From Phycisphaerales bacterium UBA2421 (GTDB lineage: Bacteria; Planctomycetota; Phycisphaerae; Tepidisphaerales; Tepidisphaeraceae), in NCBI GenBank assembly GCA_002343075.1, contig DDRH01000002.1, forward strand, positions 335-24,457: a stretch of 24,123 nucleotides of DNA. The letters run 5' to 3'. The notes below the pieces were generated by a model, which saw only the letters and a program-made list of their open reading frames with translations, did no database searches and was not told where the DNA came from. Shown here piece after piece: positions 13,900 through 21,821 of this stretch (position 1 is its first letter; the number at the start of each line of letters is the position of its first letter). Position numbers and translations under genes: made by a program.

Positions 13900-14697
13900 C
13901 TACCGCTGCTCAAGCGCCACGCGCACATTCACGGCGCTGGGGAATGGGGGATGATCGATGATAAAGCGCCTTGCGACAAAGTCAGATGCTCTCCAATTGG
14001 TAAGCTCAAACACGCGGTTGACGACGCTTGAGTATTCTCCGACCAGCGGAGTGCTGAACGTCGGTGGGCGCGAGCCGATATCTTGCGCCAGAGAATGGAT
14101 CGGAAGCTCGTCGCGCTTGGTGCTCGCCCAGAAATCGGCCGATATCCCGCTGAAAACAGATAGCTGCGGATTCATCGCGAAGGTCAGCGAATGGTGAACG
14201 ACAAAGTCGAACAGCAGCGTCTCAACCGGCGCGGAAATCATGGCATGGAAGTCAGCGGTTTCGTCGCTTTTTTGGGCAAATCGACTGCCCAATTGCCGGT
14301 AGATGGACCCGAAAAAGCAGGTGAAGGTACCGGTGTTCCCCACTTCGCCGGGGCCTAGCGCGTAGGTGGTCGCTCCTCCTTCCTCGACTGCCGTGATTTG
14401 CGGGAGAGTGCCGGTGCAGAACTCGCGGAGAAACATCGGGCCATTATGCGGTTCCCGCGGGTCGATGGGCTGTTCCTCACCACTAACTTCCTTCCCCCCG
14501 CGGAACGACCGTCGCCTAAACAGCGTCCAGTGTGCGTCATGGCGAAGCCTTCGGAAATCGACCCAACCACCCACGAGCGTGCTGTCGATCATTTCAGGGT
14601 TGTCGGGGTTGGGCGCGAGAAAGACCGTGTTGACGCGCACCCGCGCCTGCACGCCCCAGATGCCGCTATTTCCCCGAAACGCGAGTTTGCGGCTCAT
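13900..14697 (-). CDS. Hypothetical protein, possibly 5'-truncated
   Basis: I do not recognise a family. The 265-residue translation has a balanced, protein-like composition, with aromatic- and Arg-rich segments (VGGWVDFRRLRHDAHWTLFRRR, FDFVVHHSLTFAMNPQLSVF, VGEYSSVVNRVFELTNWRASDFVARRFIIDHPPFP). No signal peptide or membrane helix is visible. ATG 14697 has no ribosome binding site. In-frame codons upstream stay protein-like for about 20 residues (RPTLELVLDALPSQKSDRLA) to about 14760 and then become antisense-like, with no start codon before a stop. This suggests the original N-terminus has been lost. The plus strand over the same bases is open but its translation is not protein-like. It stands head to head with the passenger-type gene. 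Confidence 0.62.
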   Translation of the reverse strand: MSRKLAFRGNSGIWGVQARVRVNTVFLAPNPDNPEMIDSTLVGGWVDFRRLRHDAHWTLFRRRSFRGGKEVSGEEQPIDPREPHNGPMFLREFCTGTLPQITAVEEGGATTYALGPGEVGNTGTFTCFFGSIYRQLGSRFAQKSDETADFHAMISAPVETLLFDFVVHHSLTFAMNPQLSVFSGISADFWASTKRDELPIHSLAQDIGSRPPTFSTPLVGEYSSVVNRVFELTNWRASDFVARRFIIDHPPFPSAVNVRVALEQR

Positions 14698-14766
14698 GGC
14701 CAGCCGATCGCTCTTTTGCGAGGGGAGGGCATCGAGAACAAGTTCAAGCGTGGGACGATCGCCGAC

Positions 14767-17592
14767 GTGCTGATCGGCTCCGTCACCGGCACAATCAACG
14801 GCGGCACGCTGCGGGTCACCGACTCGGCGGCACTACCGGCCTCAACCCGCGTCAGCATTGGAACAGGCTTCCTCGACACCGGCGGGAAGTCAATCAAGAT
14901 TTCACAGCTCAACTTTACCAATCAAAACCCCAATGCCACCTGGAACTCGACGCTGAATGCCAACAATGGTGTCATCGGCAGTGGAACCATTGAAGTAACG
15001 GGCGATATCCATGTCAACGGCGTAACGGGATTTTCCGGCGGGAACTCGATCGCGTCGAATGTCGATCTCGGCGGTGGGGAACAGGTCGTGCGAAACGGCA
15101 TTACCAGCCAGATCGGGCTTCACACTTCGCTGATGTTTACCGGTCCAATTCATAACGGGTCGCTGGTGAAGACCATCGGCCTGACCGGTGCGGGAACGTT
15201 CGGCTCCGTGGATGGCATCGGGCTTTACGCAAACAACACTTACACCGGTGCTACCGTTCTCAACAGCGGGTCCAGCATTGCGGCTGGGGTGAACGCTTCG
15301 GGATCGATCAAGGCGCATGGCTTCCCGGCCGGCCCAGCGGGGTCGAGCTTTACCCTGCTCGGGGCAAATGGCGCATTTCCGCAAGCCATGACGATCCAAG
15401 CTTCAGCGGGCGCGAGTTTTATCGTCGATAACAACGGCTCGCTCGGCGCGTCCGGGTTGATCCAGCCGACCATTCTGCAGGCACAGAACAACGATCGGCT
15501 GAACGATAACGCCGCCATTACCCTCCGCGATGGCAACTTTGTCTATCGTGGCTTGTCGGCAACATCCGCCAGCGAGACGTTCGGCAGCCTTAACGCCAGC
15601 GGTGGCAACAACGTCGTTACCATGCAGCCTAACGGCGGAGGATCGGTCACGCTCACCGCCACTGGCGATCTTTCCGTCGGCCCGCGCGCGACGTTGTTCG
15701 TCAACACCCTCGGTGCCGGCAACACGCTCGGGGCAAACGCTCGTTTCTTCGTTAACGGCTCACTCCCGGCCGCCGACGCAACCGGCATTCTGCAACGTGT
15801 GACCAACTCCGCCGATTTTGTAACGTACAACGCGACAACCGGCCTCACCCCTTTCGCGAGCTACTCGCCTGACTTTTCCACACCCAACACCAACGTCGCC
15901 ATCACCGCTGCGACTGTGGCGCCGACGCAGACCATCAACGCGCTCAAACGCAGCGGGACGTTCCTCATCACGATCAACCCGGCGGACACGCTCACGATCA
16001 CCTCGGGCATGATTCTCAATGCCACAGGTACCGCCACTTACACTGGTGGTGGGACCATCGCATTTGGAAACACGCCGGGCGTTCTCCTTGGCGGGACCAA
16101 CAACATCGCCACGGCACTCTCTGGTACGGAGGGGCTGATCATGACCAGCGGGACCGGAACGCTCGCTGGCGACATGTCGGGATTGTCCGGCGAGGTCTCG
16201 GTGCACGCTGCCACCGCCAACATCAACACCAACACACTCAAAAGCCCGATCCGAGTGCGATCGGGAACTTTGAATCTCAACGTGAGTCAAACCGGCGCGG
16301 ACCTCGGCGCGATCACGCTGGGAGTACCTGAGAATGACGTCGATTTGATCGGCACTGTGCCCACGCTGGCATTCAGCGGTGCCGGCGCGAATGCCGTGTT
16401 TGATCGGGATCTCATCGTTGATAACGCCGCCGAGACCGCCAAGGGGTTGACGCTTTCATTTTCCACGATCTCGCGTCTCTCGCCGCTTTCAAACGGTACC
16501 GGTACCCAGACGTGGAATGGCAATGTCGAGTTGCGCAGCTCCGTGAACCTGCAAGGGGGAGGCGGCACCGGGGCCGTGACGGGCGCGACCGTATTCACCG
16601 GTGATGTCAGCGGACCGGGACGGTTTGTCATTCCCAATGGACGCGTGATCTTCACCTCCACTTCCGCCATCTCCAACGGCGGCGGGTTCTGGCTGGGCAA
16701 CACGGGCTTCACATATAAGGTGACCTTCGGCGGAACGGCCAGCGGAAACGGGGAAGTTCGGCTCTCGACCGGAAACAACAATACCATCAGCTATGTCAAC
16801 GGCGGATTGCCGCTCGGCCCCATCACCGTACTGCCGAACGGCGGCGTGGGTGTACCGACGATCATTCCGCTCGAATACTCAACAATTCAGAACGTCATCA
16901 ACATGGATGGCGATGCGTTCGTCGAGGTCGGCTCAGGAATCAATGCAGTCTGGAACGGATCGCTCCAGGGCAATCGTTCAGTCAACAAAATCGGCGGGGG
17001 GCGGCTGACAATCTCCGGCAATGCCAATACGCATACCGGCGTGATTAATGTTGACGTCGGCGAACTGCATGTTGATGGCACGCTGCCTTCGTCGAACATT
17101 TTTGTCGATCCGGGCGCCGTTCTTGGCGGAAATGGCACAGTCGGAACCGTAGTAGTCGCCAGCGGCATCGTCGCGCCCGGAAGCAGTATTGGGACCCTCA
17201 CGCTCGGCGGCGTCGCACTCACCGGCACGCTACAAGCTGAGATCGACCTGAACAATGGCGCACTCGCTGCCGCCGACCTCTTGCGCGTCAATGGCGATGT
17301 GCTGCTCGGGTCGGCTACGCTCGACCTGTCTCTGTTCAACATTCCGGCATTCAGCAGTGGTACTTATCTGCTGGTTGACAACGATTTGGTGGACGCGGTC
17401 GGCGGGACCTTTGCCAGTGTGACCGGCCTGCCGTCCGGAGGGACCTTCTCCATCGACTACGCGTTTGCAGGCGTGGACTCTCTCGGCCGGCTGGGCGACG
17501 GTAACGACATAGCCGTCACCGTCACCGTGCCCGAGCCGACGGTGGTGACGCTGTTGGCACCTCTCGCTCTCCTGGCCCGCCGCCGGCGCTGA
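14767..17592 (+). CDS. Autotransporter-type beta-repeat protein with PEP-CTERM sorting signal; 5' end apparently truncated
   Basis: The protein is a long Gly/Asn/Thr/Ser-rich parallel beta-helix with repeats of the autotransporter-associated strand type (for example GGRLTISGNANTHTGVINVDVGELHVDGTL and GGNGTVGTVVVASGIVAPGSSIGTLTLGG). It ends with VPEP, a hydrophobic stretch and ARRRR, the PEP-CTERM signal processed by an exosortase, so it should be exported and surface-anchored. The frame is open back to 14398, but translation before about 14750 is antisense to the neighbouring gene and not protein-like. Repeat-like sequence starts abruptly at SVTGTINGGTLRV, and no signal peptide exists in any possible N-terminus. 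GTG 14767 is only the first plausible codon. Either the gene lost its 5' end by rearrangement or the locus is misassembled. It may be non-functional for export. Confidence 0.75.
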   Translation: MLIGSVTGTINGGTLRVTDSAALPASTRVSIGTGFLDTGGKSIKISQLNFTNQNPNATWNSTLNANNGVIGSGTIEVTGDIHVNGVTGFSGGNSIASNVDLGGGEQVVRNGITSQIGLHTSLMFTGPIHNGSLVKTIGLTGAGTFGSVDGIGLYANNTYTGATVLNSGSSIAAGVNASGSIKAHGFPAGPAGSSFTLLGANGAFPQAMTIQASAGASFIVDNNGSLGASGLIQPTILQAQNNDRLNDNAAITLRDGNFVYRGLSATSASETFGSLNASGGNNVVTMQPNGGGSVTLTATGDLSVGPRATLFVNTLGAGNTLGANARFFVNGSLPAADATGILQRVTNSADFVTYNATTGLTPFASYSPDFSTPNTNVAITAATVAPTQTINALKRSGTFLITINPADTLTITSGMILNATGTATYTGGGTIAFGNTPGVLLGGTNNIATALSGTEGLIMTSGTGTLAGDMSGLSGEVSVHAATANINTNTLKSPIRVRSGTLNLNVSQTGADLGAITLGVPENDVDLIGTVPTLAFSGAGANAVFDRDLIVDNAAETAKGLTLSFSTISRLSPLSNGTGTQTWNGNVELRSSVNLQGGGGTGAVTGATVFTGDVSGPGRFVIPNGRVIFTSTSAISNGGGFWLGNTGFTYKVTFGGTASGNGEVRLSTGNNNTISYVNGGLPLGPITVLPNGGVGVPTIIPLEYSTIQNVINMDGDAFVEVGSGINAVWNGSLQGNRSVNKIGGGRLTISGNANTHTGVINVDVGELHVDGTLPSSNIFVDPGAVLGGNGTVGTVVVASGIVAPGSSIGTLTLGGVALTGTLQAEIDLNNGALAAADLLRVNGDVLLGSATLDLSLFNIPAFSSGTYLLVDNDLVDAVGGTFASVTGLPSGGTFSIDYAFAGVDSLGRLGDGNDIAVTVTVPEPTVVTLLAPLALLARRRR

Positions 17593-17627
17593 ACCGCGCC
17601 GCCCGACGATCAAGTGCTCCCCACCTG

Positions 17628-17653
17628 CCCCCTCCCGGTTCGCCGGGAGGGGG
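17628..17653 (+). terminator. Perfect 11-bp hairpin with UUCG tetraloop after the PEP-CTERM gene
   Basis: CCCCCTCCCGG and CCGGGAGGGGG flank TTCG, an extra-stable tetraloop. The hairpin lies 36 bp beyond the stop at 17592. No T-tract follows (TTGGCGTTGG), so it may protect the 3' end or terminate weakly. Confidence 0.6.
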
Positions 17654-17817
17654 TTGGCGTTGGGGTCGGTGCGCGTTGATTGCGGAGTGATCCTTCCATC
17701 GAGCGACCTGGCCGCATTTGGTGCGTTGGTTCCTCAGTCGGGAAACTCTTTCGGAGTGACAATACGCTGTACCACATTAAAACTCGTGAGTAACTTTTTG
17801 TGTATACTGTAAAATCA

Positions 17818-17909
17818 GCGATGACGGGTTGGAAGCCCCCGCGACGGGCCTGCGACTCGCCAGGCATCCCCGCGTGAACCGAGGCAAGCCCGGCGGGATG
17901 GGGGATCGC
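17818..17909. other. GC-rich foldable intergenic block
   Basis: GCGAT (17818-17822) pairs with ATCGC (17905-17909) and closes the block. Inside, GCCTG/CAGGC forms a hairpin and CATCCCCGC can pair with GCGGGATG. It could be a small RNA, a dispersed planctomycete intergenic repeat, or chance in GC-rich DNA. No match to a known riboswitch class was recognised. Confidence 0.3.
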
Positions 17910-17997
17910 CATTCTTGATATATTGTTAGGGTGTGGTTAGTACTTAGTCTGCTTGTAAGTGATTGTGGAGAAATAGTTTAAGGCGCACTTTGCAAAA

Positions 17998-18013
17998 TGT
18001 TCCGCGCGGAACA
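17998..18013. promoter_or_regulatory. parS-like 16-bp palindrome, copy 1
   Basis: TGTTCCGCGCGGAACA is perfectly self-complementary. It differs from the parS form TGTTCCACGTGGAACA only at the two symmetric central positions. The right flank (ATGTGCAGTCGGC) is also shared, with few changes, by the second copy. With no loop it is a DNA-binding site candidate rather than an RNA hairpin. Confidence 0.55.
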
Positions 18014-18053
18014 ATGTGCAGTCGGCAGTGCGCGGGGGCGGTGGGAAAGTGAA

Positions 18054-18069
18054 TGTTCCGCGCGGAACA
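18054..18069. promoter_or_regulatory. parS-like 16-bp palindrome, copy 2
   Basis: This is identical to the palindrome 56 bp to the left, and the right flank is again similar (ATTTGCAGACGAC). Same-orientation flanks show the unit is a direct repeat of about 28 bp. It lies 43 bp beyond the upp stop codon. Confidence 0.55.
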
Positions 18070-18111
18070 ATTTGCAGACGACGGCGCGATCGCATGAGTG
18101 GTCGGCGGGCA

Positions 18112-18735
18112 TCAGGTGCCAAAGATTCGATCGCCGGCGTCGCCCAGGCCGGGGAGGATGTACCCTTTTTCGTTGAGTTGGCGATCGATGGCTGCGGTGT
18201 AGATGGGGACTTCGGGGTGGTCCTTATGCAGTGCCTCGATGCCTTCGGGCGCCGCGACGAGACATACGAACTTCATGCTCTTCACGCCGGCCTTTTTAAG
18301 AAACGAGATGGCCGCAGAGCCGCTACCGCCTGTGGCGAGCATGGGATCGATGAGCAGGACTTCGGTGTCGGCGATGTCTGGGGGAAGTTTCTGGTAGTAG
18401 GCGATTGGTTCGAGCGTTTCCTCGTTTCGTCGCACGCCGAGGTGACCCATGCGCGCGTCGGGCAGGATGCGCATCACGCCGTCAGCCATTCCCAGACCCG
18501 CGCGGAGAATGGGCACGAGCGTGACCTGTCGCGCGAGCTGCTTGCCGATCATGGGTTCGAGCGGGGTGCGGATGGGGCGCGGGCTGACGGGCCAGTCGCG
18601 TGTGACTTCGTAGGTCATGAGCATGGCGATCTCGTCGAGCAGTTCGCGAAACTGCCGGTGGTTGGCGGAGTAATCGCGTAGCTCGGTGAGCTTGGTCTGC
18701 ACGACGGGGTGATCGATGAGGAAGATGTTTTGCAT
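18112..18735 (-). CDS. upp: Uracil phosphoribosyltransferase
   Basis: Upp converts uracil and PRPP to UMP in pyrimidine salvage. The 207-residue length is typical. Family features are a TRDWPVSPRPIRTPLEPMIGKQL block, VPILRAGLGMADGVMRILPDARMGHLG, the PRPP-binding motif LLIDPMLATGGSG (from D130), and a C-terminal YILPGLGDAGDRIFGT that closes over the uracil site. Start ATG 18735 gives the standard MQNIFLIDHPVVQTKLTELRD opening. It lies 32 bp downstream of leuD on the same strand, so cotranscription is likely. The nearest GGAAG is too far away (about 17 nt) for a good ribosome binding site. Confidence 0.95.
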   Translation of the reverse strand: MQNIFLIDHPVVQTKLTELRDYSANHRQFRELLDEIAMLMTYEVTRDWPVSPRPIRTPLEPMIGKQLARQVTLVPILRAGLGMADGVMRILPDARMGHLGVRRNEETLEPIAYYQKLPPDIADTEVLLIDPMLATGGSGSAAISFLKKAGVKSMKFVCLVAAPEGIEALHKDHPEVPIYTAAIDRQLNEKGYILPGLGDAGDRIFGT

Positions 18736-18767
18736 TGTATTGAACGTGATGCTTCCGCCTTCATCCC

Positions 18768-19328
18768 TTACTTGAGCATTCCGACTTCCTTCGCGTATTC
18801 AAACACGCCGCCGGCTTCGATGATCGGTAGCACCTCGCCAAGGGGATTGAGGGTGAAGGATTTGGTCTTGGTGTTGTTGGTGACAGTGCCGGCTTTGAGG
18901 TCGATGGTGAGTTCGTCGCCGGTCTCGATGTGTTCGAGAAGGCGCTGAGTGGACTCGAGAGGGAGCAGGTAACCGCCATTGATGCTGTTGCGGTAGAAGA
19001 TACGTGCGTAGAATTCTGCGATGACGGCCACGACCCCGGCCTCGGCCAGCGCGAGCGGCGCGTGTTCGCGCGAGCTTCCACAGCCGAAGTTTTTCCCGCC
19101 GACGATGATGTTGTAATCGCTGCGAAACTCGTTGGTGCGGACGAACTTCACCTGCCCGTGCGGCAGCCCGGCCTGTGCTTCGGGCACGCCGGAGTTGGCA
19201 TACATGCCGAAGTACTTGCGCTCCTTCGGGTCGGCAGGATTGTACGAAAGATACTCCGCGGGGATGATCTGATCGGTGTCAATGTTGTCGCCTAGGACGT
19301 ACGCTTTGCCGTTGATGATCTGCTGCAT
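18768..19328 (-). CDS. leuD: 3-isopropylmalate dehydratase small subunit
   Basis: LeuD is the swivel-domain subunit of isopropylmalate isomerase in leucine synthesis, and needs LeuC with its 4Fe-4S cluster. The 186-residue protein carries DNIDTDQIIPAEYL near the N-terminus, the GGKNFGCGSSREHAPLAL signature, VVAVIAEFYARIFYRNSINGGYLLP, and a short C-terminal domain. ATG 19328 is preferred over an upstream start at 19358 because GAAGG sits 6 nt before it. Homoaconitase small subunits look similar, so the substrate cannot be settled from this sequence. No leuC is in the window. It is divergent from the methyltransferase gene across 53 bp and probably cotranscribed with upp. Confidence 0.92.
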   Translation of the reverse strand: MQQIINGKAYVLGDNIDTDQIIPAEYLSYNPADPKERKYFGMYANSGVPEAQAGLPHGQVKFVRTNEFRSDYNIIVGGKNFGCGSSREHAPLALAEAGVVAVIAEFYARIFYRNSINGGYLLPLESTQRLLEHIETGDELTIDLKAGTVTNNTKTKSFTLNPLGEVLPIIEAGGVFEYAKEVGMLK

Positions 19329-19381
19329 AAAAAACCTTCGTTGAGTAAGCTGCTGCAAAACATAGGCTCAAGGCGCTGGAA

Positions 19382-20161
19382 ATGGAAGCAAAACACGCAC
19401 CCGACGCCACCCAGCGGTTCACCTCGCGGGTGGACGATTATGTGAAAGCCAGACCGGGATATCCGGCGGGGGTGGTGGATGTGCTGCGCGCGCGGGTTGG
19501 ACTTGATTCGACATGGGCAATCGCCGATGTCGGCAGCGGGACGGGGATCTCGGCGCGGCTGTTTCTGCAGGCGGGCAATCGGGTGTTTGCCGTAGAGCCC
19601 AACGACGCCATGCGCGCCGCGGCAGAAAAATCTTTGGCACATTTCCAGAATTTTACGAGCGTAGTGGGTACCGCCGAAAGGACGACATTGCCTGATGGTG
19701 CGGTTCACTTAGTCGTCGCGGCGCAGGCTTTTCACTGGTTTGATCGGGCGGCGTTTCGCGCCGAGTGTCGCAGGATTCTCAAGCCCGGCGGGCAGGTGCT
19801 GCTTCTTTGGAACGATCGCCTCCTCGCGGGGTCGCCTTTTCTGGAGGCTTACGAACGATTGCTGCAGCAGTTCGCCACCGACTACAAAGCGGTCAATCAT
19901 CAGAACATCACACCGGAGGATCTTGCCGCGTTCTTTGGTCGGCCGCCGAGCAGGGCAGATTTGCCCAACGAGCAGCGGCTCGACTTTGAAGGGCTGCGCG
20001 CCCGGCTGCTCAGCTCGTCGTATGTGCCGCGTCAGGGCCACGAACGTTTTGCGGCAATGCTGGCGGAACTGCGACGCATCTATGATGTTAACGCAGAAGC
20101 CGACGCCGTGCGCGTCTTGTATCGAACGCAGATGTTCTTCGGCCCGCTTGCGCAAGGCTAG
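19382..20161 (+). CDS. Class I SAM-dependent methyltransferase
   Basis: This 259-residue cytoplasmic protein has a Rossmann-fold methyltransferase domain (about residues 35-145). Motif I is ADVGSGTGISARLFL, the acidic strand-2 end is VFAVEPNDAMR, then GTAERTTLPDGAVHLVVAAQAFHWFD (motif IV region) and RILKPGGQVLLLWND. The N-terminus FTSRVDDYVKARPGYP resembles the Methyltransf_11/25 group related to trans-aconitate or small-molecule methyltransferases. The substrate is unknown. ATG 19382 follows an AAGG about 9 nt upstream. It is divergent from leuD and is followed after 43 bp by a co-oriented Sel1-repeat gene. Confidence 0.9.
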   Translation: MEAKHAPDATQRFTSRVDDYVKARPGYPAGVVDVLRARVGLDSTWAIADVGSGTGISARLFLQAGNRVFAVEPNDAMRAAAEKSLAHFQNFTSVVGTAERTTLPDGAVHLVVAAQAFHWFDRAAFRAECRRILKPGGQVLLLWNDRLLAGSPFLEAYERLLQQFATDYKAVNHQNITPEDLAAFFGRPPSRADLPNEQRLDFEGLRARLLSSSYVPRQGHERFAAMLAELRRIYDVNAEADAVRVLYRTQMFFGPLAQG

Positions 20162-20204
20162 TTTTCATACACAAATCGGGGCGCGCGCGGTAGCATGTGC
20201 GGTC

Positions 20205-21479
20205 ATGAAAGCGCTGAGACTTACAGCGGTGTTGCTCGTGCTTGCGTCGGCGGGGTGGTCGCAAACCACTCGTCAGGCGATGCACCTTAACTTGGCACAG
20301 TTGAGGAAGCTTGCCGACAAAGGCGACACGGCGGCGCAGTGCGAGATTGGCCGTCGACACTTGATCGGCAAGGGGATGAAACAGAGCGAAGCCGAAGCTG
20401 CAGTCTGGTTTGGCAAGGCCGCGGCGGGGGGATCGGGCGATGCATTGTACGAGCTGTTTCTGATGTCACGGGACGGCGTGGGGATGACGAAGGACGCCGC
20501 AAAGGCCGAAAAGCTATTGAACGAAGCGATCGAACAAGACTCGTCGAAAGCTCGTATTGAGCTTGCCAGTCGGACGATTCAGAACTCGGCCGACGTCGCC
20601 GCATCCGACGCCGCCGTGGCGGAGCTGACTACGCTTGCGCGAAGTGGTGACGCGTTTGCGCAATTGTCGTTGGGCAAGGCAATCGCCAATGGTGCGAGCA
20701 AGTCCGCGGGCACCGACGCGATCCAGTGGCTACTGAAAGCAACGACCGCCGACGACGAACGAATCGCATTGCAGTCGGCGCGGGTGATTCGTGATGGCGA
20801 AGGTTCGCTGCGCGCCGACACAGCACGCGCCATCACCCTGATTCGTCGCCTTGCGGAAAAGGAAGTGCGCGCGGCGCATGTCGATCTGGTGAAGCTCTCG
20901 CCGGATAGTTATCGCGGTGTTTGCAAGGAACAGTCGATAGAGCGCGTGATCCGCGATGATCGGCTGATCGGCGCGCCGGTGCAGCTCCAGGGAATGCTGG
21001 TGTCGGCGGAGAAAGGGCGGTGGACGATCGGGAGCGAGAAGCAGGGGATTGTGCGCGTCAAACCCGAACTTGAAACATCCATTGATGTGACGCCGGGCCG
21101 GTTCGTCCGCGTGTGGGGATGGGTGGATGAACCGGGCGTAGTTCAGGCGCTGCTGGCAGAAGTGCCCGATCCAAAGGTCGAGGTTTCATTTCGGCTGACT
21201 GAGCCGCGCATCATGAAAGGTACATGGAAAGAAAAATTTGTAGTCAATGGTGAACTCCGTAACACCGGCAGGCAACATGTGAATTCGGTCCAAGTGTTGG
21301 TCCGAGTCTTTCAGCCGGACTCGGGGAAAGAGGATACCGAAACGCTGACCATCACCGATCTCCCCGCTGGCCAGCGGCGGGTGTTTACTGCAGCGTTTAC
21401 GATCGAGTCGGTCAAGGCGGCCGACAACCAGACCGGCGTGGTGCAGGCCGAGGTGACCACCGGCCCCATCGAGTGGTAA
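20205..21479 (+). CDS. Exported Sel1-repeat protein with C-terminal FxLYD-like beta domain
   Basis: ATG 20205 is chosen because it yields a clean signal peptide (MKALRLTAVLLVLASAGWSQ); the open frame continues upstream to 19740 but overlaps the methyltransferase gene out of frame. The 424-residue protein has Sel1-type helical repeats (about 30-230). The two clearest are GDTAAQCEIGRRHLIGKG and GDALYELFLMSRDGVGM, each followed by an A-A-x-WF or AEKLL segment. A middle beta segment follows, then a C-terminal Ig-like domain (about 325-415: VVNGELRNTGRQHVNSVQVLVRVF... LPAGQRRVFTAAF) resembling FxLYD domains. Sel1 proteins usually scaffold protein complexes. Here the location is periplasmic or extracellular. 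The partner is unknown. Confidence 0.82.
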   Translation: MKALRLTAVLLVLASAGWSQTTRQAMHLNLAQLRKLADKGDTAAQCEIGRRHLIGKGMKQSEAEAAVWFGKAAAGGSGDALYELFLMSRDGVGMTKDAAKAEKLLNEAIEQDSSKARIELASRTIQNSADVAASDAAVAELTTLARSGDAFAQLSLGKAIANGASKSAGTDAIQWLLKATTADDERIALQSARVIRDGEGSLRADTARAITLIRRLAEKEVRAAHVDLVKLSPDSYRGVCKEQSIERVIRDDRLIGAPVQLQGMLVSAEKGRWTIGSEKQGIVRVKPELETSIDVTPGRFVRVWGWVDEPGVVQALLAEVPDPKVEVSFRLTEPRIMKGTWKEKFVVNGELRNTGRQHVNSVQVLVRVFQPDSGKEDTETLTITDLPAGQRRVFTAAFTIESVKAADNQTGVVQAEVTTGPIEW

Positions 21480-21487
21480 GCCCCTCC

Positions 21488-21499
21488 CGGCGCGCGCCG
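21488..21499. repeat. 12-bp palindrome CGGCGCGCGCCG after the Sel1 gene
   Basis: It is perfectly self-complementary and begins 9 bp after the stop at 21479. It may contribute to transcription termination, but no T-run follows. Confidence 0.3.
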
Positions 21500-21565
21500 T
21501 ATCCGTCCCGGCAACCTTACGCTTACCCACACCTTCGGCGGTAGGGGCGGGGGAAAGGTCAGAGA

Positions 21566-21655
21566 TTACAAACCCGGCCCGGTTGCCTGCCAGGCGACGA
21601 TCCGCTCACGCCACACCGCCGCCGTTTTGAACTTGATCGGATCGATGCCCACAGC
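21566..21655 (-). pseudogene. C-terminal coding remnant (about 29 residues)
   Basis: On the minus strand, VGIDPIKFKTAAVWRERIVAWQATGPGL followed by TAA reads like a natural protein C-terminus. Going upstream the frame loses protein character (NRRRSRH) and meets a stop, so only a tail remains. The parent family is not recognised. Confidence 0.35.
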
Positions 21656-21809
21656 ATGGCGGCTCCGGCGGCGGTTTTATTGGGTTGATGCTTGCGATAC
21701 CCTGCTGTGTGACGTCGGCAAGTGTTTCCGAAGCGAGCGAAGGCTCGACAGACGCGAAGAATGCGCGAAGAGGACGCGTGAACATCGCCGCGCAGCCCCT
21801 TTCGCCGCT

Positions 21810-21821
21810 CGCGGCGCCGCG
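21810..21821. repeat. 12-bp palindrome CGCGGCGCCGCG
   Basis: This loopless GC-only palindrome lies inside the fragment region between the Sel1 and dockerin genes. It may be chance in GC-rich DNA. Confidence 0.2.

Larger units (their letters stand above)
17593..18111. other. 519-bp intergenic region without genes
   Basis: Between the PEP-CTERM gene and upp no frame looks coding. From left to right it holds the UUCG hairpin (17628-17653); plain sequence; a TATACT box (17803-17808) with no good -35; a GC-rich foldable block (17818-17909); an AT-rich stretch (about 17911-17997) containing TGTGGAGAA (17964-17972), one mismatch from a reversed DnaA box; and two identical palindromes at 17998 and 18054. 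Confidence 0.6.

Noticed and set aside
13870..13925. tRNA-like GGATCGAATCC arm
   Set aside because: The stem is only four pairs and no matching acceptor, D-arm or anticodon arm could be drawn.
14398..14766. N-terminal extension of the passenger-type PEP-CTERM protein
   Set aside because: The translation is the antisense of the protein-like minus-strand gene, contains no signal peptide and no repeats; kept only as an open frame.
17964..17972. DnaA box TGTGGAGAA as evidence for an origin
   Set aside because: It is a single site with one mismatch; no cluster and no dnaA, dnaN or gidA nearby.
17998..18069. Palindromes as LexA boxes or terminators
   Set aside because: GTTC-N6-GAAC does not match the spacing of LexA boxes known to me, and a loopless palindrome is a poor terminator hairpin.
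17610..18122. Small minus-strand frames in the upp-PEP-CTERM intergenic region
   Set aside because: They translate hairpins and palindromes into low-complexity sequence with no start signals.
19740..20204. Upstream extension of the Sel1-repeat frame
   Set aside because: It overlaps the methyltransferase out of frame and would bury an obvious signal peptide.
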